This document shows positions 35,901 to 47,885 of a stretch of 64,000 nucleotides of DNA, one piece after another; the stretch's first letter is position 1; every line of letters starts with the position of its first letter. The position numbers were made by a program, and so were the translations under genes. The notes under the pieces are model-generated. The model was not told the DNA's origin. It ran no database searches and saw only the letters and a list, made by a program, of their open reading frames with translations. The DNA is from Rhineura floridana. Its lineage: Eukaryota > Chordata > Lepidosauria > Squamata > Rhineuridae. The stretch covers positions 76,235,120-76,299,119 of the forward strand of contig NC_084482.1 in assembly GCF_030035675.1 (NCBI RefSeq). The letters are read 5' to 3'.

Positions 35901-35999
35901 AAACGAAACTTGGGAAAGTTTCACTTGTGGGTTTTTTGGGGGTTTGAAGAGAGAGAAAGTTCTGATCGATACTGATTTGAAGAGGACTTAGGCTGGGGT

Positions 36000-37059
36000 G
36001 AGCGATTATCAACTGTTTTGGTGTGCACGTTTACTCGGACGTGAAAACTCACTGAGATTGACGAGGTTTACTCCCAAACATAGATTCGCAACCTTGATTT
36101 CCTCTTCCTACTTTGAGGTGGGGTGGGGTAAATTTTCAATGGTTGTTCTGTAAGGGGGTGGGATTATGACTATTTTGCTTTGGTTAACTCCTTATGCACG
36201 TGGTAAGGGATGGGAAAGCTAATAATATGGATTGCATTTGAAGATAGTTTTGTCGTTTTAAAAACACTTATGGTGGTGTAGTACGTTTATGATCAATTAA
36301 TATTGTAAACAAGTTGCTGCAGAATAGCTCACCATATGCTATTTGTTTTCTAAAGTTTACTCTCTTTTTTGCCGAATTTCTCTTTGCCCTTTCTAAGCAC
36401 CAAGTTTATTCTGCCAGAGGACACAACTATTGTCTTGCAACTTTTGATTTCATATCAGGAAGAGTCATAGTATTTTTCATAAGCAAATAAGCTCTTCAAA
36501 AATACTGTATGATAACTTTGCAACAAAATTGGCTCTGAAAATGGGAAGACCACCGTTGTATGGCATTGTGGAGGTGGTTCACTGAGGCTTGCAGAGGGGT
36601 CTTCAGAAATTAGTTCCTGTAATATGTTAAATAGCAGTGATATATAGATTAAGGCTATACTGAGAAGATCCTGTAACAATTGAGGTGTGACTAATGGGAG
36701 GGAGACTGTGCACAGAGAATGGAACTCTGCTCTAAAAAGTACCTTATCAGTACTTGAAGCTGTGCATTACAGCTAGCCGTGTTACTTAGAGCAAGGCAAT
36801 ATTGGGTGGCTACGGCCCAAACCAAGTTCTGTTAGTAGTAAGTTCTGCATAAGCAGATAACAGAATCTGGTAGAACACCTGTTTATCCTTTCAGAAGTTA
36901 ATCCTGCTCAGTTAAATGGGGCTTGGGAGTAAGTGTTCACAGGATTGCCACTTTGGTCCCATCTATTTTATTTTTTCACATATTTTCCCATTACATATCA
37001 ATGAATTAAGATGAACATCACAAACAGGTAACAATTGGAAGACAGATGTGTTGTGTTAT
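36000..37059. other. Unassigned, probable intronic sequence
   Basis: There is no convincing exon. Short fragments near 36030-36090 and 36880-36940 share the dispersed wording GGAGTAAGT / TTTACTCCCA with the array at 49.7-50.8 kb. Confidence 0.4.
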
Positions 37060-37240
37060 GTTATGTTAATGTTTATTAATCCCCCACCTTTTGGCCAAAG
37101 GCCCTCAAGGCAGCTAACAGAAAAAGTAAACACAAATATAAAAATACATCAATAAAGCAATACATTGTACAAAAAGTTAAATTAAATAGCAAATAACATT
37201 AATTTAAAAAAATATCCAGAAAAGGCATTCTATCTCGCCT
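37060..37240 (-). mobile_element. LINE-like 3' tail
   Basis: The segment AATGTTTATTAATCCCCCAC followed by GGCCCTCAAGGCAGCTAACA resembles, in reverse, the 3' UTR of CR1/L2-like LINEs. No coding part is present. Confidence 0.45.
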
Positions 37241-37249
37241 GAACTTACA

Positions 37250-37860
37250 GCTATTTCAAGGGGTGGTACACCAGTCCGAAATGGCGACGGCCTGCAGCTC
37301 AGGCCAGGAGTAGCGCAGCTTGACACTGGGGGTCTCCGTCTGCATGCCCTGGCCCAGGACGCCGCCGCCGCTGGTAAAGTGAAAATAGGGCAGTGGCAAC
37401 CAGCAGGCCGACCAACTGGTCTGGCTCACGGGCCTTCTGACGCTGCAGCGGTAGATCCCAGGCCTCGTAGTATTGCAGCTCTTTTGGGGCGGTGGGTGCC
37501 ACCATAAGTTTCTCTTGGGCTGGCCGAATGACTCCCCAGCAGCGTGGGGCCTGTTTTTTCTGCCCAAGTCTATCCTCCGGCGCGTCCTGCATTTCTTAGT
37601 CGGGGAGCCCTGGCTAGGCAGAGGCGGGTCTTGTCAGAAGAGCAGCGGGTGGGGAGCTTCTCCATTGCTGGGCAGCCCGTGGAAGCTGTTGTGCAGCAGC
37701 TCATTATGCAGCGAGCAGGTGGGGGCTGCAGTTGCCGCCAAGGAGACGCCGGCTTGGCCTCGGAGCCTTTGTTGATTATACACCTCCATCCAGAAGCTGT
37801 CTCCCTCCTTCTCAGGCTCCCCCTTTTCCTGGGTCCTTCTAAGGTTTAGAAGCCAAATGG
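37250..37860 (-). pseudogene. Unidentified GC-rich block, possible retrocopy
   Basis: This block is far richer in GC and CpG than the AT-rich DNA on both sides. On the minus strand it has long overlapping open stretches in two frames. One stretch includes WILAISVPISIWLLNLRR, which looks like a single membrane segment; another includes LQYYEAWDLPLQRQ. I do not recognise the protein. A processed retrocopy, a GC-rich exon of an unknown gene, or a small CpG island are all possible. The left edge abuts a LINE-like tail (37060-37240). Confidence 0.25.
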
Positions 37861-39234
37861 AAATGGGAACAGAAATTGCCAGAATCCACATGTTTGTTCG
37901 AGGTCGGGAACAGAAATCATGCAAGAGAATGCAAGCAGTATTCGCTGTCATTGGTTTTTTATTCAGTCCAGGTCTGCATCGAAGTTCCCATTTTACACAG
38001 TCATTATGGTTTACACAACCATTTATGCAGGTATTGGGTGAGCACCAATGGACTCGCTAGTCCTCCTGATGAATCAGTAGGAGGATCATACTCTTCAGAA
38101 CCCCTGTTCCCATTGTGTATGATTATGTATGATAGGTGTTGCTCTTGGTGAGTCTGACCCATGCTGAGCTGCAAAGTTGGGTTAATTTCTCAGAGAGCTA
38201 TCTACCATACCTTTCATATCTGCTATACTCTTAATAGTAAAACTGACTTTGAGACTTCTATTCAGACCGCTGTCAATAGAAAGATTATGAGATCCTTGTG
38301 CAACACTGAGCTTGGACAGGGGGCCTAATTCCAGATCTAGGATGATATTAGCTATTGTTCCAAACATTTTCTTGCAAAAAGATGAGGCCCCTTGGGCATG
38401 ACCACCATAGATGAATTAGGGAGCCATCCTCCTTGAATTCCCCTTCAGCAATGAGGAGAGATGCTACTGTTAATCTGGTGAAGTCTGACAGGTGTACAGT
38501 GCCACTTGCAGATTACTTTGAGCTTGTGTTCCCTGGGCGTGGCAAAAGCCATGTGGGCTGTTCATACCATAAGGCCCCAACTATTTAATACTAGTATTTC
38601 TATAGCGGATTGTATCCTTCAGTGTAAAGGTCAAGGTCATCTTTAGCTATAGTCAGAAACAAAATCCAAGGTATCTTACTCCTAAACATGCGTACCTGGG
38701 AGTAAGCCACACTGAACACACATGGACTCGCTTCTGAGTAAACACGTATAGAATTCTAAAATGCACAGTTGGGAAATAACTTTATTAGGAACAATCAAAA
38801 TATCACAAAATTGTAGCAAGCCTAATTTTTGTGCTTTTAAAAAAATCCTTGTCTGCTGGCCCCTGCTTTTTGAATTTTGGTTGGTCTTATAAAAATATTG
38901 CCGAACCGTGGGTTTTGATGCATTTTTCTTATGAACCAGCATGGGCCACCTTTGGCTTTTTATGTATAGGACTGTGTTTTTTAAAAAAGATAGGACCATA
39001 CTTACAGGCCTAAAGTATAAATCCTTGTCAATTGATTGGCAGAAAAAAACATCCGTTGAACAGGGTCTGTATGCAGGGTGTCAAAACTGTTATCCAGGCC
39101 CCTGTGTGTTACTGCTAGTCCATGTATGAAAGCTTACTTATCATTTACATATGTAGAGATGTGTAACATTATGGTATTGTATTTTGTTCTTAATGCTGCA
39201 TGGTTAAATGTACTAGGCAGAAAACTTATGCAGG
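37861..39234. other. Unassigned sequence
   Basis: No exon is seen. Around 38690-38755 there is a copy of the dispersed motif GTACCTGGGAGTAAGCCACA. The remainder looks unique. Confidence 0.4.
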
Positions 39235-39235
39235 A

Positions 39236-39412
39236 TATTATTTATTTATTACATTTATACCCTGCCTTTTTTTTCATGATAGAAACCCAAGGTGGCTTAC
39301 ATATAGTTCCCAGGCAGTCTCCCATCCAGGTACTGACCAGACCTGACTCTGCTTAGCTTCAGCAGGGATCTAGCCTTATGTGCCTTCAGACCATAGCCTG
39401 GGATATTGAAAC
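39236..39412 (-). mobile_element. 5S-rRNA-derived SINE
   Basis: The minus strand carries GCTAAGCAGAGTCAGGTCTG, GTCAGTACCTGGATGGGAGA and CTGCCTGGGAA, which is the internal promoter region of 5S rRNA. It is followed by a GGCAGGGTATAAATGTAAT tail and AT-rich end. Squamates are known to carry a 5S-derived SINE family. It is not a functional 5S gene, since the first part of the RNA is diverged and the end is replaced by a LINE-type tail. Confidence 0.88.
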
Positions 39413-42400
39413 CTAGTGGGGAGGATACATAAGCAAACCATCTTGTTGATCCTGATTATCTTGAAAGATGTAATATGACAGAAAGAAGGAGAATTGTTAA
39501 GAATTCAGTTTTTCTGCTTGTTTCCTCACCATCCAGCTCCATGTATCCAGATTCCCTCTTTCTTGTCTCATGGAGTCACCCACTTCAGAACTAGGATATT
39601 GTGAGGCTGCTGGACTCTGTACTGTTTGGATCCCTGTAAACCTAACCATCATAGAAGCACCCTGTTTGTTAGAGATCTTGCTGTATAATCAACAACTATT
39701 TGTATTGTGTTCTTTAGGTCAAAGGTTAGAAAGATTGGGTTCTGGCTACTTTTAGAGTGGCACAACCTGCTGCAGTGTGCAGCTATGGGGGAAGCATTTT
39801 GTAGTGCACACAAATGCTTTTCCCCTCCCCGGCCTGTTTCTTCCACTGAGCTGTTTGTCTTGCACTGGATTGCAGCATTAATCTTCAGTCACTGTCCTGA
39901 CTCCTGTTTTTCAGACTCTGAAAGAGGGCAGAGGGCAGAGGACAAAATGCATAAAAATTATCTCAGGTACTAGTTTCATGTATTAATGGCAAATTCTGGG
40001 TGTGGCAAGTGCATATACCACTGCAGTTTTTTTTTTTTTTAAGTTAAAACCTTATTACCTGAACTGTTATTGAGTCTTGTGGGCTTCTGTGTTCAGGTTC
40101 ATTGAAAAACTTTCTAATTATCAAAACAATAAAGAGCTGATTTGATGTTCAAGTTTTATTTCTGAGTTCTGTAAAATTTCAGTACACATTAGTGGGCATA
40201 GCGGCATCCATTCTGATATTTGGGGATGCAATGTTCTGTTGCAAGGGATATCTGGTGTCAACCCTATCTGAGCCCTGGGTATTGTCCTTGTCACTGGCTG
40301 CAGGGCCAAGTGCTGACAGAGACAACTTGGTGTGCTAATATGGTTGTATAATGACAGATGTTAACAAAATAAATTGCAGATGCACTTGTACATTGAATAT
40401 GTTTAGTTTTGGCCATCTCATCTTAAAATTGTAGAACTGAAAATGATGCAGAGATGGGCAGAGTATAAAAGGCCTTTCATATGAGAAGAAAGTAAACATT
40501 GAGAGCCATTGGAACAAAGAAGCGGCACGTAGGTGAGAATACGAGTCACTTAGGAAAATCACTACTAGATTGGAAAAACTGTTTTACTCTTTCACAAATT
40601 ATAACTAGTGGGTTCACTGATAAAATTAACAATAGCCACTTTAAACAATTTCCCACATACTTACAGCATGGTTGACCTAACATAAGAGTAACATATAAAT
40701 AAATTCAAAAGAGAACCAGAGCAATTTGAGTGATAGAAATATCAAAAGATGTTGGCTAAGATTGTCAGGGTAGTATGTCATTTTTGCTGAAAGAGGTCTT
40801 AGTTCTGAAATTGCCAAAGACTGAGAAGAAGACAAGAGGAAATAGAGTTCCCTATTAGTAAGTTGAACAGTTAAGTTTCCTGTAGCAGATTTTTGATACT
40901 GCCAAGATAGTCATGTGTACATTTGGTCTAGACTAGATACCTAGAAGATTTCTAGTGTGACATATGAATGATGTGGTTGTGCAGTAATAATAGAGTACTG
41001 TCTTAAGATGTAAGAGAGTAGCGTAGAGCATGGAAGTTTGTTTTATTCCTTGCTCAAGAAAAAAAAAGAAATAGAGTGGAGGAATATTGAAATTTGACTG
41101 TGACAAAAAAAACTGAATTGTTTATTTTAGCAGATGTTTGACTCCTAGGTGATGAATGCAGTGAAATATGCACATTAGTACAATCTTCATAGGCAATGAG
41201 GAATTTTGGACAGGCAAGTGTGTGGGTTGTAAGTATTCCCTTCTTCTGTGGCTAGCAAGAAAACTCTGGGTAGTGGAGGAGAGATGGGTCTGGTAGAAGA
41301 CTTTTTTTAAAAAAAAATCAGTCTGCTAAGATGCTAGTAGCCTGAGTTTCTGTGTTGACCATAAAAGAGGGCTCCTCTTCTTCATTGTTTGGATGGAAGC
41401 ATAGGCTAATAAAAGGTTTGCTGGTAACTTTTGTGGGCTTCTTTACAAGCCTGTTTTTATATATCCTACAATTATCCATATGAGCATATAAACTTAGCCA
41501 TACCCAGCCACGTTGTAGGTAGTTTGTCCTCAACGAATTAGTCTGTCTGGAAAAAGGATGAACTTAAAAATATGATGAGGATGCAGGTGTGCCTGGGATC
41601 TCAGACTAAGAACATTACTAGATCAAAGCCTCTGAGTGTCCCTATGATATCTCAATAAGAACTCATGGTAGGTCACAGGGAAGGTTGTGCCTGCTGTATA
41701 AATAAGGTGAGATGGAGTTCAGTTACCAGGGTTTGTTGGTTGGTTATTTTTCCTGGTTCTGTGCTTTTCCTACTGGTTTGGTTCCTGTTTTCATCCAAGC
41801 GCAAAAGGAAGCCACAAAGTCTCACTCATTTGTTTCATTCCTGTTAACTTTGCGGGGACGAAAGAAAGCTAGAAGAGTATTGTACCTGTGAATACCTGTG
41901 GGGTATACTTGTGGGGTATTTGTCTTGTACTCATAAAGGTTATATGGGAGATCTCATTTGGTTGCTGTGATAGACTTGAATTTTACACACAGAAAGAAAT
42001 CTAGAGCAGAAAGCCAGGAGATACTAAGGACTGTGGAATTATCTTTTCCCAGCTAGGGGTGGGGTTAATGTTGGGGGGTTGTTGAAGTCTAAAGATCTTA
42101 TATCCCCTTATCCTCTTTAATAACTTACACCGTGTGTGTGTGTTCCATCAGTAACAAGAAAATTAAGGATTTTAAATAGTAACTTCTAAGTCTTGAGAGA
42201 TGGAGGCAGAGATTCTGTTCATTCTAGGCTCTGCTATAGTCACTGTCACCATAGTATCAGAACACAAAAAAGTCTTATGCACTACCAAGACTGATTACAT
42301 AAGGAAGAGACAATCCCAGGTTTTGGCAGGCCTACAGTTCCTCCGTTAAACAACAGGCGGCAAGGACTTTAAGAACCTTGGGCAATTTAGGAGCCTTACA

Positions 42401-42530
42401 GAGTGCTTCTTTAACAAGAACCTTGTGTTCATGAGAAGACCTGTTAATCTGCATGGCTCAATCCTTAGCGTGCTTACACAGAAATAGGCCACACTGAGTT
42501 TCACTACTCCTAAATTAAGTGCTCAATTAG
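39413..42530. other. Unassigned AT-rich sequence
   Basis: Apart from a T run at 40029-40040 and short simple repeats, I find no gene or recognisable repeat in these 3.1 kb. Confidence 0.4.
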
Positions 42531-42538
42531 AGTACATG

Positions 42539-42655
42539 CAGAGCTTGGAAAAGTTACTTTTTTTGAACTACAACTCCCATCAGCCCCAGGCAGCATGGCC
42601 ACTGGATTGGGCTGGTGGGAGTTGTAGTTCAAAAAAGTAACTTTTCCAAGCTCTG
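42539..42655 (-). mobile_element. Foldback MITE, copy B, with 8-bp TSD
   Basis: A 117-bp palindrome with ends CAGAGCTTGG and CCAAGCTCTG. It is flanked by AGTACATG at 42531-42538 and 42656-42663. The centre is the reverse complement of copy A, so the two copies point in opposite directions. Confidence 0.93.
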
Positions 42656-42834
42656 AGTACATGATTATCTAGTCCAACATTCTGTCGTCAATGGAGCCCA
42701 CAAGTTGCCTCTGCAGAGCTCAAAGCAGGGCATGATGGAAAGACCATCCTCTGATGTTTGTCCCTAACATTTAGTAAACTGGAGAGATACTGTCTCTGAA
42801 TATGGAAGCTCTGTTTTCACTTTTTACAGCTACT

Positions 42835-44790
42835 TCGTTTAAGGCAAGTCCTGTATGAAAATAACTTGCTACTCAAACCACCAACTGGCCACAATTCAGG
42901 GCATATACTGACCCATATGTGAACTTGTGCATTCCTCCCACCATTCCCTTCACAAAAATAAAATGCCCTGTGGCATCCCACTGACCTTGTCCATTTTAAA
43001 GTCCAACTGTGAGTGAATAAGTATAGCTATGCCTCTAGCCTTAGAAGTTCCAGGCACAATAAATGGTTGGTTTGTGCTTCAATCCTGGCTCCCCCTTTTT
43101 ATACTGTGCATATTGTGCACCTCTTGCAGAAAGACAGTCAGAGGCTGCATGTGACAAACATACTTCGTAATCATCTCCCTCTACTGTGCAACTCAGGCCA
43201 TTCACATTGAGAATTATTATCTTAAGGGACACCATTACTCCTACGATCTATATAAAACCAAAAAATAATTCCCTGTGCCCTAAGGAAAGCACCACACATT
43301 CCCTGTAACACCTGCACCAACATCACTCATAACATAGTCTGAACCAATGCCCCTGCCCCATTCCAACCCAGTTAACCACCTCTTCCCTTCCCTCCTATAT
43401 TGGAATAATATGACACACTTGAAACAGATGTAGTTCATGCCAGCCCACGCAAGTAGAAGATAATGAAAAACATTTGTGCAACCCCTTTCAAATCAGTCAC
43501 AAAACCTGAGGACCTCTAAAGAATAATCCGTTCTTGACTGAGTGGGAGCGAAGGGATCTGCTGGGTAGGGTAGGATTTTGCAAAAAGTTCTGGACTGTCT
43601 GATGGTTGCGACCATGCCAGCTACCACCCCTGACCTCCCAACCATCTTTCAATGTTGTGTTGTCCTCACCCTCCTCAGGGTTAACCAACTCTTCTGGGCA
43701 CTGTATCCAGTGCTCATAGTAGCTCTGCTGCTTCCCTTGTAGTTGTTGCAGAAAAGATTGTGCTGCTTCTCAGAACCATTAATGAAAATGGGAACCCCCA
43801 TCAGTATTTGATGCCAGCATCTTGCAGTTTGCTAGTGAACAATTCTTGCCTCTTGCACAAAGTTTCCTGAGATAAATCTTGCAATACCATGATCAGCTTG
43901 TTCTTATGACTGGTATCAAGACGTCTACGTTGTTGCCAGACCTTATCTTACAGTGCAGAAAACAAATGATAATATCCTGCAGGGGTGCCATATCCCTTGG
44001 CTTGCTAGCAAGGATCCAATATGCCCATTCAATAGCTTCCAGAGTTATTACGGAGAAGGGAGTAGAGGAGTAAGCTGCTTAATTAAAAAGGTAGTAAAGA
44101 CCTGTACTTTACCCCCCCTCTCTAATACCAGGTAGACTCAGAGTGGAGTGACAAGAGCGATTCTCAATGTCCTCGAGATTTTGATTTCTAAATTCTTCCT
44201 GCGGAGCCTTTTAATTAAGCAGTTATGTGTAGTCCCCACATCCAAAACCTCAGAGGCAGTTTCTGCAATTCCATCCAGACAGGTGCCCATAGCTGCAATT
44301 TTAGTTTCCAAAGGACCCATCAGGCCCTTCCTGTTTTTGGCTAAAGCTTTCTGCTTTGCCACTAATTCTTTCAAATTGAAATAACTCTCCGCCTGTTTCT
44401 GAGGCCCAGGCACCATTTTATCTACAGAAGCCAGAGGTGTAGTAGGGCAGGCTTTATCAGCTTACTCCTCTTTTGGGTGAAAAAGGGCTGTCAAATCTCC
44501 TGATTTAAAGTGAAGTGCATTCACTGACATTCCTATCCAAACAAATGTTCAGAAAAGCACAAATCTGTTAGGAAAAAGGCATGTAGGGTGTCAAATTCCT
44601 ATGTACTGGTGCAGAGCAGTCAAGCGGCCATCTTACAAATTGTGGGCCATGCCCCCCCCCAGCCGGAAGATGAAACTGATACCTTTCCTGATTGGTATAT
44701 TGTCAGAAAATGAGATATTTGAAATGTCCTTGACCTATTGTGAGATTGGAAGTAGGGGGCGCTACTACAAAAATCTTAGGTGAATATTAA
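42835..44790 (-). mobile_element. L1 LINE, 5' part (5' UTR, ORF1, start of ORF2)
   Basis: Minus-strand frames give an ORF1-like coiled segment (44416-44138, with LETKIAAMGTCLDGIAETAS and RLRRKNLEIKIS). Then ORF2 begins MVSLKIIILNVNGLS (43235), with GTSKARGIAILIHSQLD near 43020 and MVGGMHKFTYGSVYA near 42900, the start of the endonuclease domain. Most of ORF2 is absent. The copy is full of stops. Confidence 0.8.
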
Positions 44791-45144
44791 TAATTAGTAA
44801 ACGGGGGCCTGAATAATTGAAGACTCATTAATGTTCTTGCTAATGTTCAGGTGCTCCAAAGCAAACTTATGTTCTCATAGAGATTTCCTTGGTAGATAAG
44901 TGCTTTGCTGCTATAGCACAGGGTAGAATAACATCCTGGAGAAGCAGTTATATGAGATATGTTTAGTCCTCTCAAATCAATGAAGGATGGTCTGCCACTG
45001 ATTGTGTCCAAAACGATTTACTTTCTAGATAGGAAACATCACTTAGATTTAGCCTTCATTTCTCCATTTCAGTGATGGGCTGAAGATTAACGTGGTGAGA
45101 CTGTCAAAATGTTAGCAGCAAGGTGGATAACTATGCAAGGTGAG

Positions 45145-45360
45145 AACCAGTGTAGTGGCTAAAACGCTGGGATTAGATTGGGCAGATATGGATTCAAGTC
45201 CCCACTTTCCCATAAAAGTCACTGGGTAACCTTGGGCCAATCACTATTTCACAGGAAAACCTATTTCACAGGATAGTTGTAAAAGTAGGGGAGGAGAACG
45301 ACAGTGTATTCTACCCCGAGTTCTTAGGAGTAAGGGAGGGGTAAAAATGAATAAATAAAG
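45145..45360 (+). mobile_element. MIR-like tRNA-derived SINE
   Basis: It reads CCAGTGTAGTGGCTAAAACG, GATTCAAGTCCCCACTTTCC, GTAACCTTGGGCCAATCACT and ends AAAAATGAATAAATAAAG. It is moderately diverged from the copy at 15690. Confidence 0.8.
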
Positions 45361-45364
45361 GACA

Positions 45365-46420
45365 GGGCAGGTGGCCTGTGCAAATTCAGAAAGATCAATG
45401 CCTGACCTTTTAAAGGGCTTGAAGTTTATCCTCTATCTCAAAGTTGAAGGTCTTAAATAAGTGTATTATTGGACAGGACATGGAAATCCAGAGAGTTCCT
45501 CCTTTGTGTTGTCTTTCTAAGCAACTCCCCATTCTTGAACTCTCAGCCATATTAAGTGTAATCCTACCTTCTCTCTCACATTTCCTATTGGGATGGGGTG
45601 GATTTTTGCCTAATCACCCATAGATTTTAATCCTGCATTCCTGAAGACTGTCTTAATATCTGAGCACTGTCAGGCATGATAGATCCTCTGTCACATTGGA
45701 AGAAGAACTGTAGGGGTTTTCCCTGGGAACCCCTGGTTTTCTGTTCCATGGTCCATTCTTACTTGAATAAATAAATCCTCCCTGGTCCACTGGCTCCATT
45801 ACACCTTCTCTTCTGAAGAATGCGGTGATATCGGATGTCTGAACCAGGTGGCTAGCATGAAGGATACAAAAGAACAGAGGCTTCCTGAGTGACACTAGAA
45901 CAATGAGAGACAGAGAGATTTTTTTATAGTAAAGGGGTCTATTCAAGGATGAGTAGTGAGTTAGGCCTGCTTAACAGCTGCTGATTGAGCCCTGGCAAAT
46001 GATAAGTTGATGAACTTTGACCCGTCAGTTGGAGAGGAAACAGTGACATAGACTCTATCTCCAGTAGTATAGATGGCAACCATTTGTCACAGTGTCTGCA
46101 AAGAGACTGAGATCTAAGTGAAGGGTAAGAACTCAAAGTGGGCCCAGTGAACGATCCGTGAGTACCTGATGCTCTACAACAGGAATGGCTATCCCATGGC
46201 TTGAATCCTCCTCTCCAAGCCAAAAGAAGTGGCCTACCACACAGCTTGATCTCCCAATCAGATAAGGAGATCTTTGTTCTGTAGAGAGCGCTCTCTAACG
46301 AACAGATAGAGAAATGAAAGATGGGGAGACTTTTAAAAAATCCCTCTGCCTGCCTTTTAGGGAGGATCTGTAAAGATCAGTCATAGCGATCTTTATCTCT
46401 AGTTTCAGTGCTAAGCACCA
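45365..46420. other. Unassigned sequence
   Basis: No exon, RNA gene or clear repeat was recognised between the SINE and the AT-rich hAT-like element. Confidence 0.4.
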
Positions 46421-47289
46421 CAGCGCTAGAAATATAAAATTTCCGGACAGTTTGAAGCCATGGAGGGGAGGTTTTTTTGTGGAGGGATGGAAATTTTTGG
46501 GGAAATTGAAAAAAAGGCAATATTTATTTTTTTGCACCATTTACAGATTGAAAATCATTTTGTTACTTTAGGAACATAAAATGTATTATATATAACTAGG
46601 TTTGCCCATAAAACCATCATGTTTGATATATTAAAAGTACAGTTTATTAAGACAATAATAACAAATTGAAATTACTTAAATTTTTTGTTACAAATTGAGC
46701 TACAAACTGCTGAACCGTAAGGAATCTAACATTGCTTTGGTTTTGCCAGTAAACAAGGAGCAAGCAAAAACAATGAAACAGAATAAACTATCAACATTAC
46801 ATTTACTTACTAAATGTATATCCCACCCTTTCTCCCCAAGGTGCCAAGCACACCAGCAATAAAACATCTGAAAAGATCTTTTAAAAAGTAGAACAAAGAA
46901 AATTATTATGTAATAAGAAAATTATTATGTTTCTTCCCAGTCTTCCACATTGTCAAGCAGACATAAAGCATTCCTTTCCATAGAAAGAGCTGAGAATAAG
47001 AGTGGGCGGGGAATTGAGACTCCATGAATACTACTGGAAATTTTATTAGAAATGTTAGCAGTCTCATTTTCTCTATTACTTTCTGCTTCTTTGTGTTGCT
47101 CTGTACTTTCTTCTACTCCCAGTCCGGCCTAGTCAAGAGGACAGAAACAGATTCACCATCTATATCAACAAGAGGAAGTCTGCAGACAAAGAAGGCACAC
47201 ATCTTGCTCTTGCATTTGAGAGTTGTACTTGCAATGTACATTGCTTGTCCTTAGTGTACAGGAATTGTAATTATCTGATATTATACATA

Positions 47290-47599
47290 AAAAAGTAAAG
47301 GTGTCCCTGCACTTATAGTGCGAGTCGTTTCTGACTCTTAGGGTGATGTCTTGCGACGTTTACTAGGCAGACCATATATATGGGGTGGGATTGCCAGTTC
47401 CTTCCCCGGCCTTTCTTTACCCACCCACCCCCCGCATATGCCGGGTACTCATTTTACTGACCACGGATGGATGGAAGGCTGAGTGGACCTCGACCCTTTT
47501 TACCAGAGATTTGACTTCCTTCTTCCGTTGGGATCGAACTCCGGCCGTGAGCAGAGCTTTGGCTGTGTTACCACTGCTTACCACTCTGCACCATGGAGG
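47290..47599 (-). mobile_element. tRNA-derived SINE with 17-bp TSD
   Basis: The minus strand has a tRNA-like head with GCAGAGTGGTAAGCAGTGG (A box) and CCGGAGTTCGATCCCAACG (B box). The copy is bounded by a perfect 17-bp direct repeat ATCTGATATTATACATA at 47273-47289 and 47600-47616. The 3' end lies on the left. I do not assign a family name. Confidence 0.9.
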
Positions 47600-47616
47600 A
47601 TCTGATATTATACATA

Positions 47617-47885
47617 GTCTTACTTAAATCTTCCCATTACTTGGGTTTATTTGGGGGGAGTAAAGCTGTCGATTGCGGACAAGGAAGGGGCTGGACTGTG
47701 CAGCTGTGGCAAACGAAGCAGGCCCTAGCCAGCTGGGGAGGACTAGCCTCACAGGAAGGCAATGGTAAACCCCCTCTGAATACTGCTTACCATGAAAACC
47801 CTCTTCATAGGGTTGCCATAAGTCGACTTGAAGACTTAATAAGACTTGAAGGCAGTCCATTTCCATTTTCAAATATACAAACACC
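47617..47885 (+). mobile_element. BovB-tailed SINE
   Basis: It contains GGAAGGCAATGGTAAACCCC, ACCATGAAAACCCTCTTCAT, GGGTTGCCATAAGTCGACTT and ends GGCAGTCCATTTCCATTTTC. It lies beside the tRNA-derived SINE, inside the larger hAT-like element. Confidence 0.8.

Noticed and set aside
39300-39400. 5S rRNA gene on the minus strand
   Set aside because: Only the internal promoter region is preserved, and it continues into a LINE-type tail, so it is a SINE.
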